A DNA stretch of 64,000 nt from JAEYZS01 sp964469265. Its GTDB lineage: Bacteria; Bdellovibrionota; Bdellovibrionia; Bdellovibrionales; JAEYZS01. This document shows positions 42,662-51,655 of the stretch, piece by piece (position 1 is the first letter of the stretch; the number at the start of each line of letters is the position of its first letter). Position numbers and translations under genes: made by a program. The stretch spans positions 22,262-86,261 of the forward strand of contig CAYXYF010000006.1 of the NCBI GenBank assembly GCA_964469265.1, given 5' to 3'. The notes below the pieces were generated by a model that saw only the letters and a list, made by a program, of their open reading frames with translations, searched no databases and was not told the origin of the DNA.

Positions 42662-43677
42662 TAGAACTTCCTCCAGTCTGCATTCTCATTATCAACAAAA
42701 ACATGATCCCAGATGGACTCAGGCAATGGTGCTGCTTCTTTACGAACAATTTCAAGATCATGCTTCGACTGTTCGTCGTAGTCATAATAAATCTTTTTAA
42801 TTTTATCTTCGGTGATTGCACCTGCTTTAAGAAGTTTCTTCTCTAACAACTTTAACGGATCTTCTTCATTTGATATAAAGTTTGCGCCCGAAGCTGAAGA
42901 GTGACCGTAAAGCCTTGAAACAAAGATCTCTACAAGTGCTGGTCTGCGCTCTTTACGGACATAGTCCATTTCTTCTTTGAGTCGAATATAAGATTCTTCA
43001 ATATCGTTTCCGTAAATTGTTGAAGAGCGAATACCAAAGGCTTTGCCACGATCTGCAATATATTCTTCACCATGTTGAGAATCATAGTTTGTGGAGATTC
43101 CCCACTTGTTGTTCTGAACAGTGATAAGCATCGGCAGTTCGCGTCCTGGACGTGACGCCCAAATCAATGAAGAGGCGAAGTCACCTTCAGCAGTTCCCGC
43201 ATCACCACCTGAAACTACGGTAATGCTCTTTGTATTGTTACGTTTTTGAACCCACGCTGTTCCAAGCGCTTGTGAGTACTGTACTTCAATGGGCGATGTG
43301 ATAGGTGCGATATTCCACTTCGGATAACAGTAGTGGCCGGAGAAGTTTCTGCCACCTGTGGAAACGTCTGTCACCCTATTCATAATAAGGCGGATTCCTT
43401 CAATCATCTCCATACCCATTGCTATAAGTGTTGGCGAAGCACGGTAGTGAAGATGAAACCAATCGTAGTCAATTCCTTGCCCTTTTTTAGCAAGTAATCC
43501 CAATGGAACTCCAAAAGCTTCTTCTCCTGGACCGCCGATCCAAAAGAATGCCTCACCCATTTTGTAAATCCGGATTAAACGTTCTTCTAAAACCCGCGAC
43601 TTGACCATAAGGTCATGCATTTGAAGCAACTGCTCTTTAGGGAGCAATAGCTTTTCTCCAGCTGATTTCTTTGTCAT
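42661..43677 (-). CDS. 2-oxoacid (branched-chain or pyruvate) dehydrogenase E1 alpha
   Basis: 338 residues of the TPP-binding alpha subunit. LMVKSRVLEERLIRIYKMGEA is the family start. The TPP motif is VVSGGDAGTAEGDFASSLIWAS ending in VQNNKWGIST. EEMDYVRKERRPALVEIFVSRLYGHSSASGA matches the phosphorylation-loop region. I use ATG 43677 because AGGAAG lies six bases before it; the ATG at 43707 has no SD. First gene of an E1 alpha-beta operon. The 100-bp gap to prc upstream holds a strong hairpin. Confidence 0.93.
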   Translation of the reverse strand: MTKKSAGEKLLLPKEQLLQMHDLMVKSRVLEERLIRIYKMGEAFFWIGGPGEEAFGVPLGLLAKKGQGIDYDWFHLHYRASPTLIAMGMEMIEGIRLIMNRVTDVSTGGRNFSGHYCYPKWNIAPITSPIEVQYSQALGTAWVQKRNNTKSITVVSGGDAGTAEGDFASSLIWASRPGRELPMLITVQNNKWGISTNYDSQHGEEYIADRGKAFGIRSSTIYGNDIEESYIRLKEEMDYVRKERRPALVEIFVSRLYGHSSASGANFISNEEDPLKLLEKKLLKAGAITEDKIKKIYYDYDEQSKHDLEIVRKEAAPLPESIWDHVFVDNENADWRKF

Positions 43678-43777
43678 TGTTTTCTTCCTGATTGTTTTTG
43701 AGCTCATGAATAGTCTATTTATGATTTAGGATATGAGACTATTCAAGGTTAAAGGTGCCAAGAGCGGATTTTTGCGT

Positions 43778-43807
43778 ACCCACGCATCATGGTCTTGACG
43801 CATGGGT
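43778..43807 (-). terminator. Stable hairpin between prc and the E1 operon, possible terminator
   Basis: On the minus strand ACCCATGCGTCA pairs with TGATGCGTGGGT as a 12-bp stem (two G-U pairs) and a 6-nt loop, 9 bp after the prc stop. There is no U-tract, only ACGCAAAAATCC, so it may be a stabilising or Rho-assisted structure rather than a simple intrinsic terminator. Confidence 0.5.
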
Positions 43808-43815
43808 AAATGTTT

Positions 43816-45945
43816 CTAGTTTTTAGCTTCAGAGCCCTTTTTTTGAGCGACTACATTCCGCGAGTTTCGTATATGAAGAAAGTCCGCAGCAATGTCCACC
43901 GCCTCTACAATATCAGGGCGCTTGAGGTACTCTTCTAAACGTTTTTTAGGATTAGAACGCGCCTTTTTCTTTTCTTTTTCTTCGGCACGTTTTTCTTTTT
44001 CATTCAGGATTTCTGATAAACTCACAAGCTTACCTTTTGTCTTTAACTTTTCGAGCTCATCAGTAATCTTTTTGAATTCTTCGTTGCTACTCACTCTTGT
44101 TTCAGACTTTTTCTTTAAATCTGAAATTTCTTTGTTGCTGACTTTTTCCCATGCGCCATCACCTTTTGCAACGTGAGCCTCAGGAGATAAAAATGGCGGA
44201 ATTGCTTTTGGTGAAAGTGAGTAGTCCAAACTCTTCTCACCGATTTCATCAAGAGCGAATGCACTCGGTAGAGTGATATCACCATCAACGCCGCCGTGTT
44301 GGGTCGACTTCCCACCTGGAACAAAGAACATTCCTACAGTCACTTTATAAGCGCCAAGATTTTTCGGTAGCGGAAGGACGGTCTGAACACTTCCTTTTCC
44401 AAACGTATGATCGCCACCGACGATAACTGCTCTACCGTAGTCCTTCAATGCACCTGCAAGAATCTCAGATGCCGATGCACTTAAGCGGCTTGTAAGAACA
44501 ACAAGCGGTCCTGAGTAATTCACTTCAGGATCGCGATCGGCTAACACTTCAATAGTCGATGAGCGTGCCCCTTGAGTTTTTACGATGTTACCTGTTTTAA
44601 TAAATAGCCCAGTTAACTTCACAGCATCTTCAAGAGATCCCCCTCCATTTTGGGAAAGATCTAATACTAGTCCATCGATTTTTTCTTTTTGCGCTTCTTT
44701 TAACAGTCTCTTCGTGTCTCTATATGACGAGCGACCATTTGGGTTTTTTGAGTCAAAATAGAATGACGGAAGATTCAAAATTCCAATTTTAAATTTCTTA
44801 CCGTCTACTTCTCTTGTCATGTAACTGATTTGAGCAGCTTCATCTTCTAAGTTAATCTTTGAACGAGTTAAGGTAATTCTAAAACTCTTCATTCCATCTG
44901 CCGTTTTTCTAAGAACAGAAAGCGTAACTTTTGTTCCCTTCTTTCCACGAATCAACTTCACGACATCCTTAAGAGGCATGTCGACGACAGGCTCCATCTT
45001 CTTTCCTTGGCCTTGTCCTACCGAAATAATTTTATCTTGGCTTTCAAGTTCGCCAGATTTTGCAGCGGCACCACCAGGAATGAGTTGCTCAATAACGGTA
45101 TAACCGTCTTGTGAAGAAAGAGTTGCTCCAATCCCTTCTAAGGAAAGATTCATATGGATATTAAAGTCTTCAAGGTCATCGGCAGAAAGATAGCTGGAGT
45201 GAGGGTCCATAGAACGCGCAAAAGAATCTAAAAGTCCTGCATAGATGTCGGCCTCTGGGAGTTCTTTTAACTTCTTGTACGCTCGTTCGTAACGTCTTTC
45301 GACCCAGCCTTTAGCTTCATCTTCTTTCATGTCGGTTGCTACAAAGTTTGCAACTTGAAACTGAATATATCTTTTTTGAAAATCTTCAAGCTCTGCGTTG
45401 GTGCTAGCATATTTCCGTTTAGTCGCATCCATTTGAAGAGTCATTGCTGGATCAAGCTTGAAGTCCTTACCGAGATAATTTTTTGCAAACGTTGCGCTCT
45501 GTTGCACGCGAGCATTGTAAATTTCCTGAACTTGCTCCAGTGGTTTACAATCTTGTTTTGATAACCACTTTTCCATACCCTTCATCGCAGACGTAATTTT
45601 ACTTACATCGCTAGCAAGTAGGTATCCTTTTAATGGGTCTAAGGATTTAATGTATTGATTGATTGTTCGCGTTTCGAGTTCAGACGTAAACTGATTATAG
45701 AGCATATGTTGTCTCAACATTGCACCCATAATTAAATATATATATCTGCAAGAAAGATCGCTTTTTGAAAGTCGTTTTGTTACGCCCTTGTCTACTGGCG
45801 TCTTGATTAAGTCTTTTGGTTTATCCTTTGACTTATCTTGAGCTACACTTTTTTTAGCCTCGTTGGTTTTAGCAAAGCTTTCTACACTTGAAAGTGTAAA
45901 GACGCCGACAAAAAAAAGTACCAACCATAACTTCACTAATTTCAT
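43816..45945 (-). CDS. prc: Carboxy-terminal processing protease (Prc/Tsp, S41)
   Basis: Periplasmic tail-specific protease of 709 residues. A signal peptide (MKLVKLWLVLFFVGVFTLSS) is followed by a Lys-rich linker, an N-terminal helical domain and a PDZ domain (about 255-345: NLSLEGIGATLSSQDGYTVI, PGGAAAKSGELESQDKI). The S41 core has DLSQNGGGSLEDAVKLTG, the catalytic Ser in SRLSASASEILAG and the Lys in HTFGKGSVQTVLPL. A charged C-terminal region with EKEKRAEEKEKKK follows. The Prc layout fits, with the serine-lysine dyad kept. AGGAGT precedes the ATG. It probably trims lipoproteins or envelope proteins. Confidence 0.93.
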   Translation of the reverse strand: MKLVKLWLVLFFVGVFTLSSVESFAKTNEAKKSVAQDKSKDKPKDLIKTPVDKGVTKRLSKSDLSCRYIYLIMGAMLRQHMLYNQFTSELETRTINQYIKSLDPLKGYLLASDVSKITSAMKGMEKWLSKQDCKPLEQVQEIYNARVQQSATFAKNYLGKDFKLDPAMTLQMDATKRKYASTNAELEDFQKRYIQFQVANFVATDMKEDEAKGWVERRYERAYKKLKELPEADIYAGLLDSFARSMDPHSSYLSADDLEDFNIHMNLSLEGIGATLSSQDGYTVIEQLIPGGAAAKSGELESQDKIISVGQGQGKKMEPVVDMPLKDVVKLIRGKKGTKVTLSVLRKTADGMKSFRITLTRSKINLEDEAAQISYMTREVDGKKFKIGILNLPSFYFDSKNPNGRSSYRDTKRLLKEAQKEKIDGLVLDLSQNGGGSLEDAVKLTGLFIKTGNIVKTQGARSSTIEVLADRDPEVNYSGPLVVLTSRLSASASEILAGALKDYGRAVIVGGDHTFGKGSVQTVLPLPKNLGAYKVTVGMFFVPGGKSTQHGGVDGDITLPSAFALDEIGEKSLDYSLSPKAIPPFLSPEAHVAKGDGAWEKVSNKEISDLKKKSETRVSSNEEFKKITDELEKLKTKGKLVSLSEILNEKEKRAEEKEKKKARSNPKKRLEEYLKRPDIVEAVDIAADFLHIRNSRNVVAQKKGSEAKN

Positions 45946-46121
45946 TCATCACTCCTACTTTGGGGCTTCCTTTTCAGACGCCACAACCTAAAAACTAAGT
46001 ATATGGTTTTAGGTTTAAAATGTAACTAAAGAACAACTAAATTTGGTATTTTTATCTAAACATCTTGGTAAGACTTAATAGTTTCCAAGATTTCATTTCC
46101 ACTGCTAAATTTCAAGCAGGC

Positions 46122-47006
46122 TTAAACCCTCTCTGACTTACTAAAGTCGAGGCGAAGCTGGCGCGGAGTGATATTGTTTTTCTCAATATGGTGCAAAAAG
46201 ACTTCCTCTTTAATAAAGTCAGATTCTATTGCGTGGATCACAAAAAACGAGTTATCTGGATATTTCTGCTTTAGGATGAGCATTGCTTCAAATATAAGCT
46301 CTAAGTTTTTCGGATCATCATCTGACATACCAAATCGATGGTGGGGATTAAATCCATAAGCTTCCATCGCAAGTTCCACAGACTCAATCACAGCATGAAG
46401 TTTTAACTCCGCAGTACTCATCGCCTTCCCGTTTGTGAGTTTGCGCTGGGTTTCTGGATGGCTTACAGGAAAAAGACTTAAATAATTCGGCTCAAGCGGA
46501 AGGTGCCCACCACGTACGAAGTGTCGGATTCCTTCTTTAATAGTGTCTGGGTGATGCCCTCTTGCCGTAATTAAAGAAACGGGACGTTGATTGAAGGCTG
46601 CATGATAAAAACACTGCCAAGAAGGACCACGCCATTCGAACTCAGGCTTCGCCAGTGCTTCAGAAAGATCTTCACAAAAAGATTGCAGTGAAACTGGTTT
46701 GTCTTCATCACGAAAGCGCGAGAACGAACCTGTCGCATCGTCAATATCGATGTAATAGTCTTTATAAACACCGTACTTGCCAATGTCTGAGAGGTTCTTT
46801 GCAAACTCTCCAGAAGAGAGCGCTAATTTTTCATTCGTTTTCTTGTGAAAAATAAAAATCGGGGTTTCAAGAAAGAAAACGTTATCGTCCAGATCAAAAA
46901 AGTAGAAGCTTCTACCGCCTTTATCGAAGTTTCGATCGGGCTCAGGACTTCTTCTAATGTTTAGTTCAAGCTGTGTCTTGCTTGGCACCAATAAGGACTT
47001 TTTCAT
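46122..47006 (-). CDS. HAD-like phosphatase-fold protein
   Basis: 294 residues with HAD-type motifs. FYFFDLDDNVFFLETP near residue 36 resembles motif I (DxDxN instead of DxDx[TV]). VSLITARGHHPDTI near 145 is motif II-like, and FGMSDDDPKNLELIF near 235 resembles motif III/IV. No signal peptide. The middle part (FEWRGPSWQCFYHAAFNQRP) looks like an insertion cap. Specificity is unknown; a polynucleotide or phospho-substrate phosphatase is possible. It is monocistronic between prc and topA. The Asp replacements leave catalysis in question. Confidence 0.65.
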   Translation of the reverse strand: MKKSLLVPSKTQLELNIRRSPEPDRNFDKGGRSFYFFDLDDNVFFLETPIFIFHKKTNEKLALSSGEFAKNLSDIGKYGVYKDYYIDIDDATGSFSRFRDEDKPVSLQSFCEDLSEALAKPEFEWRGPSWQCFYHAAFNQRPVSLITARGHHPDTIKEGIRHFVRGGHLPLEPNYLSLFPVSHPETQRKLTNGKAMSTAELKLHAVIESVELAMEAYGFNPHHRFGMSDDDPKNLELIFEAMLILKQKYPDNSFFVIHAIESDFIKEEVFLHHIEKNNITPRQLRLDFSKSERV

Positions 47007-47104
47007 ACGCGTATCGCGTCATGATCGCAAAAAACCTAGTCAAATTCAAGAGTTAAATCCACGCCACGGGGCCTAAGGATAAAGTAAGTTATTTCAATAC
47101 CTTA

Positions 47105-49870
47105 CTAGACCCGCTTACTTACGTCGGACTTTTTTTTTGAACGCACCTTTGAAGTTGCAGCTGTTTTCTTTTTGGTTTTCTTTTTAGAAATCACCCTGCT
47201 GACTTTAAGACTCTCTTTGGTTGGCCTACTTGCCTTTTTACGAATAACTTTTTTTGCAGGTTTGGCGGCTTCAACCTCTCCTGTCGCTTTGCCAGCTTTT
47301 TTGGTTTTCTTTGCGGCTTTTGCTTTCTTCGTTGAACCACCTACAAGTTCAATTGCGTTTTCAAGGGTAAAGTCTTCTGGCTTTTCGCCTTCAGGAAGAG
47401 AAACATTCTTCTTACCAAACTTAATGTATGGCCCGTATTTTCCTGAAAGAATTTGTAACTTTTGACCGTCATACTCTCCAAGCTCTTTAACTACCGTTGC
47501 ACGCGCACCACGCCCCTTCTTTGGTTGTGCGAGCATTTCAAGCGCGCGCTCTAAATCCACAGCGAAAAGATCGTCGTTTTTTGAAATAGAACGATAGTCA
47601 CCGTCGCAAACCACATAGGGTCCAAATCTTCCGATTCCTAATTTAATATCTTTTTCCGTTTCAGGATGTTGCCCTAATGTCTTTGGCAAACTCACAAAAA
47701 ACAAAGCCTTTTCAAAATCCACTGTGTCCAGAGGTATATGCGCAGGAATTGAAGTCCTTTTTGGTTTTAATTCTGGATCACGGTCGTTTTCGTTATCACC
47801 AAGTTGCACATACGGCCCATATCGCCCAGTGAGCACGTAGATCGGCATTCCAGTTTTAGGATCTTTTCCAATAGAATCAGCGCCATTGATTTTCTGATCA
47901 ATGATTTCATTTGCAAACTCTGCTGTAATTTCAGAAGGAGGTTTTGTTTCAGGAATTGAGGCGCATTCTTCTTCATTTTTATTTTTACGACAAACATAAG
48001 CACCATAGCGGCCGACACGGAAACTCAGGCTCTCTAAGCCTTGCACCTTCATCGACCGAGCCTCATCGGCATCGATGATCTTTTCTTGCTTTTCCACTTG
48101 TGATTTAAGACCCGTTTTACCGAGGTAAATGGATTTAAGATAGTCCACCCATTCCAAATCACCCTCTGCAATCTCGTCGAGTTTTTCTTCCATCTCTGCT
48201 GTAAATTTTAGATCCACATACTCAGGGAAGTAATTTGAAAGTAGTTTTGAAACAATCAAAGCAGTAAATGTCGGTATCAAAGTATTGCCTTGTCTTGTCA
48301 CATACCCTCGGTCAACAATCGTACTGATTGTCGAAGCATAAGTCGACGGTCGGCCAATGCCTTCTTTTTCAAGAACCTGAATAAGGCCTGCCTCTGTAAA
48401 TCTTGATGGTGGCTTTGTTTCATGTTCAGTCTTCTTAGTGGACTTCACTTTAACCGACTCACCAGCTTTTAAGGCAGGAAGAGTTTCTGTATCTTGTTTT
48501 GCTTCATCTGTTGCTTCTTCATAAACTTTTAAGAATCCAGGAAACTCAATGACGGTTCCAGAAGATGAAAACAAACACTTATCCACGGACATTCGAACTT
48601 GAACCTGTCTTTGAAGAGAGCTTGCCATTTGAGACGCAAGAGTTCTTTTCCAAATCAAATCATAAAGCTTATAGGCATCAGCCTTTAATCCAGTCTCATC
48701 TGGTGCGGTGAACTTGCTTCCAGAAGGTCTAATTGCTTCATGGGCCTCTTGTGCACCTTTAGCTTTTTTACCTTTAAACGTACGAACACCGTCTGAAAGA
48801 AACTTCTCACCATAAAGGCTTTTTACACTACTGCGAGCTGCTTTAATCGCCTGTTCAGAGAGATTAATGGAGTCTGTTCTCATGTAAGTGATAAAACCTT
48901 TTTCGTAAAGCTCTTGAGCCGTTCTCATCGTTTGTCTTGACGGCCAGCCAAACTTTCTTGAAGCATCCTGCTGTAGAGAAGATGTAATAAACGGTGGATA
49001 AGGTTCACGAGTAATCGGACGCTCGTCTACGCTTTCAACTTTTAAGTTCTTACCAGAAACACTTTCTGCAATTTTATCGGCTTTTTTAGAATCCAGTACC
49101 AGTATCTGACTGCTTTTATCTTTTGGAACTTCACCAGTTTCTTGATTGAAGTCCTTTCCTGTGGCGATCTTCTTTCCTTCAAATTGCGTGAGTCTCGAAG
49201 TAAACTTCTGGCCTGACTTTTCAAGCTCACTTTCTACTCCACAGTAAGTTGCTTTTTTAAATTTAAATCTTAAAAGCTCTCTTTCTGAAACAAGCCTCAG
49301 CGCCACACTTTGCACTCGTCCTGCAGAAAGACCGTATGCAACCTTCTTCCAAATCAATGGTGAAAGTGAAAAACCCACCAAACGATCGAGAATTCGGCGT
49401 GCTTCCTGTGCTTTCACGAGGTTGTGATCTAACTTTCTCGTATTCTCAAGGGACTCTTGAATCGCGTCTTCAGTAATTTCGTGGAAGACCATGCGCTTAA
49501 CAGGAATTTTTGGCTTTAGCACTTCCATTAAGTGCCATGAAATGCTTTCTCCCTCTCTGTCTTCGTCCGTCGCAAGATAGAGTTCAGTGGATTCCTGCAT
49601 TTTACTTTTGAGCGTGCTAACAATTTTCTTTTTATCATTAGGAATACAGTAAAGAGGCTCAAAGTCGTTTTCAACATCCACTCCAAGCCTTGCCCACTTT
49701 TGTTTTTTATACTTTTCAGGAACATCCTTTGCAGTTTTAGGAAGGTCACGAATATGTCCCATGCATGATTCAACGATAAAGTCCTTCCCTAGAAACTTTT
49801 TAATCGTCTTCGCTTTTGTAGGAGACTCCACTACCACCAATTTTTTTCCGCTCGTCGCTTTTTTCGTCAT
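47105..49870 (-). CDS. topA: DNA topoisomerase I with C-terminal repeats and Lys-rich tail
   Basis: Type IA topoisomerase of 921 residues that relaxes negative supercoils. The TOPRIM domain begins KLVVVESPTKAKTIKKFLG and has LYLATDEDREGESISWHL. The active-site Tyr lies in GFITYMRTDS. RPITREPYPPFITSSLQQDASRKFG and GRPSTYASTISTIVDRGYV are family blocks. The C-terminal part (about 620-860) has four or more RxGxYGPYV-type repeats (RVGRYGAYVCR, LTGRYGPYVQLGD, IGRFGPYVV, SGKYGPYIKFGKK) instead of E. coli zinc fingers. The last about 70 residues are Lys/Ala/Thr-rich, a DNA-binding tail. Confidence 0.96.
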   Translation of the reverse strand: MTKKATSGKKLVVVESPTKAKTIKKFLGKDFIVESCMGHIRDLPKTAKDVPEKYKKQKWARLGVDVENDFEPLYCIPNDKKKIVSTLKSKMQESTELYLATDEDREGESISWHLMEVLKPKIPVKRMVFHEITEDAIQESLENTRKLDHNLVKAQEARRILDRLVGFSLSPLIWKKVAYGLSAGRVQSVALRLVSERELLRFKFKKATYCGVESELEKSGQKFTSRLTQFEGKKIATGKDFNQETGEVPKDKSSQILVLDSKKADKIAESVSGKNLKVESVDERPITREPYPPFITSSLQQDASRKFGWPSRQTMRTAQELYEKGFITYMRTDSINLSEQAIKAARSSVKSLYGEKFLSDGVRTFKGKKAKGAQEAHEAIRPSGSKFTAPDETGLKADAYKLYDLIWKRTLASQMASSLQRQVQVRMSVDKCLFSSSGTVIEFPGFLKVYEEATDEAKQDTETLPALKAGESVKVKSTKKTEHETKPPSRFTEAGLIQVLEKEGIGRPSTYASTISTIVDRGYVTRQGNTLIPTFTALIVSKLLSNYFPEYVDLKFTAEMEEKLDEIAEGDLEWVDYLKSIYLGKTGLKSQVEKQEKIIDADEARSMKVQGLESLSFRVGRYGAYVCRKNKNEEECASIPETKPPSEITAEFANEIIDQKINGADSIGKDPKTGMPIYVLTGRYGPYVQLGDNENDRDPELKPKRTSIPAHIPLDTVDFEKALFFVSLPKTLGQHPETEKDIKLGIGRFGPYVVCDGDYRSISKNDDLFAVDLERALEMLAQPKKGRGARATVVKELGEYDGQKLQILSGKYGPYIKFGKKNVSLPEGEKPEDFTLENAIELVGGSTKKAKAAKKTKKAGKATGEVEAAKPAKKVIRKKASRPTKESLKVSRVISKKKTKKKTAATSKVRSKKKSDVSKRV

Positions 49871-50069
49871 CCGTTCCTCTGTCTACGCTGTTTTTTGAAT
49901 TCGCTCTCTCTATATATATGTCTTATTTGCTGCTTACTCTCTTTTCAAAAATGAGGGCGGCGATCATAATTAGCAAGCATAAATTTTAATGTATCGCATT
50001 AAGATTCAAATTAATTAAGCAGTTTCAAAGCTTTACATATGGATGCCATTTCCCTAAACTGATCACTAA

Positions 50070-50870
50070 ATGAATTCATTATCTGACTTTCAAAAAAATT
50101 TCCAGACCTCACAAAGTAAAATCCAGTACGTCTTTTGCGATATTGATGACACCATAACCACCGATGGCAAGCTTCCCGCCCACTCCTATGAAGCCCTTTG
50201 GCGTCTTCACAACAACGGAATTCACGTGATTCCCGTGACGGGAAGGCCTGCAGGCTGGTGTGAAATGATCGCAAGATTTTGGCCCGTCAGCGGTATTATC
50301 GGTGAAAACGGCGCATTTTATTTCAGACACATCAACGGCAAAATGGAACGTCGATACATGATTTCCGATGAAGAGATTAAAAAGAATCGAAAAAAACTCG
50401 ATAAGATCGCAGAAGAGATTATAAAAAAAGTAAAAGGCTCAGCCGTTTCATCAGATCAGTTTTGCCGAATTTTCGATCTTGCCATAGATTTTTGTGAAGA
50501 TGTTCGCCCCTTACCAAAGGCAAAGGTCAATCAAATCGTTGAGATTTTTAAAGAACACAAAGCGGAAGCGAAGGTCAGTAGCATTCACGTTAACGGTTGG
50601 TTTGGTAATTACGACAAGCTTTCCATGTGCAAAGAATTTATGAAAAGAGAATTTAAAGTTAACGTTTCCAAAGATAATAATTTATGTGCATTCGTAGGTG
50701 ATTCCCCAAACGACGAACCCATGTTCGAGTTTTTCAAAAATAGCTTTGCTGTACAAAATATAAAAGAGTTCGTTGAAACCCTTTCACATAAACCCGCTTA
50801 TATCTGTCCTTCTCAGGGCGCAGATGGCTTTGTCGAGTTTGCAAATACAATTCTTTTGACTAACGAATAA
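50070..50870 (+). CDS. HAD family hydrolase, Cof/SPP-like (type IIB)
   Basis: 266-residue phosphatase. Motif I VFCDIDDTITTDGKLP near residue 21, motif II VIPVTGRPAGWCEMIARFWPV and IGENGAF follow. The cap domain lies at about 85-190, and motif IV AFVGDSPNDEPMFEFFKNSFAVQ near 207. The arrangement matches sucrose-phosphate-phosphatase/Cof-type enzymes. The sugar-phosphate substrate is unknown. ATG 50070 lies 200 bp from the divergent topA gene; a secreted-protein gene follows after 33 bp. Confidence 0.85.
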   Translation: MNSLSDFQKNFQTSQSKIQYVFCDIDDTITTDGKLPAHSYEALWRLHNNGIHVIPVTGRPAGWCEMIARFWPVSGIIGENGAFYFRHINGKMERRYMISDEEIKKNRKKLDKIAEEIIKKVKGSAVSSDQFCRIFDLAIDFCEDVRPLPKAKVNQIVEIFKEHKAEAKVSSIHVNGWFGNYDKLSMCKEFMKREFKVNVSKDNNLCAFVGDSPNDEPMFEFFKNSFAVQNIKEFVETLSHKPAYICPSQGADGFVEFANTILLTNE

Positions 50871-50903
50871 ATAGATCGCAGATTCCCTTAAACGGGGCGA
50901 TTT

Positions 50904-51653
50904 GTGGGTATTAAAAGTATCAGTTTATCTTTGGCAATCTTATTCTTCTTTGCAGGATACTCTTCCTATGGGGCTATCTCTATAGAAGATGACGCGCTTA
51001 TAATCGTTCACGGCTCCAAACATTATCATACCGATCAGAGCACCATTGAGTTTTCTAATCTCATTGCAGAGAAATTTTTAAACGCTCAAAAATCCGTGAT
51101 CGCACTTTCGCAAAAACCAATCCATGGGGATCAACTTTGGTATGTTGAGCCTTCTTTGATCACCAAGGAAATCTCTTCCAGGATGGGAGAACACAAGCTC
51201 ATTTTTACGCCACGGTCTCAGTTCCATGTTTCCTTGATCGGTGGTTATCAGAGTGCATGTTTAAGCCGCGCGCTAGCAGATCTTGTTTCAAATTCTTTTA
51301 AGAATTTTCAGGTTTTAAATATTCGCCTTTTCACTCGGGGAATATTTACTGGATTTCAGTTTAAAAATGGAAAGCTTTTCCCTTCCGTCGATGAAGAGTC
51401 CTGGGCCGATAGCTCCGTTGATGGTCTGAACTTATATGAAGTCACGCAGAACTTAACTCATCATGAATGGGAATCTTTTATCAAAGATTCCCTAAGAGTA
51501 TCTCTGTTTAAAAAGCGTGCTTTTAAACAACTGAATACTGATCTATTCAATATTGAAGTCTACCGAAATTCGAAAAAGATCTTTGAGATTAAAAACCAAC
51601 ATAAAAGTCCCAAGGTTATTCGCATCCATTACGACGATACAAATAACCTATAG
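50904..51653 (+). CDS. Exported protein of unknown function
   Basis: 249 residues with a signal peptide (SISLSLAILFFFAGYSSYGA). The body begins ISIEDDALIIVHGSKHYH, contains an HGSKH motif and alpha/beta alternation, and a middle FHVSLIGGYQSACLSRALADLV block. The last part is basic (KRAFKQLNTDLFNIEVYR). I do not recognise a family; an alpha/beta hydrolase- or isochorismatase-like fold was considered but no catalytic set could be traced. The GTG start at 50904 has GGGG seven bases upstream. Confidence 0.6.
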   Translation: MGIKSISLSLAILFFFAGYSSYGAISIEDDALIIVHGSKHYHTDQSTIEFSNLIAEKFLNAQKSVIALSQKPIHGDQLWYVEPSLITKEISSRMGEHKLIFTPRSQFHVSLIGGYQSACLSRALADLVSNSFKNFQVLNIRLFTRGIFTGFQFKNGKLFPSVDEESWADSSVDGLNLYEVTQNLTHHEWESFIKDSLRVSLFKKRAFKQLNTDLFNIEVYRNSKKIFEIKNQHKSPKVIRIHYDDTNNL

Positions 51654-51655
51654 AA

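Noticed and set aside
47003..47019. ACGCG-TAT-CGCGT palindrome at the start of the 46122 HAD-like gene
   Set aside because: Only 5-bp arms, and directly at the start codon; too short to claim as an operator.
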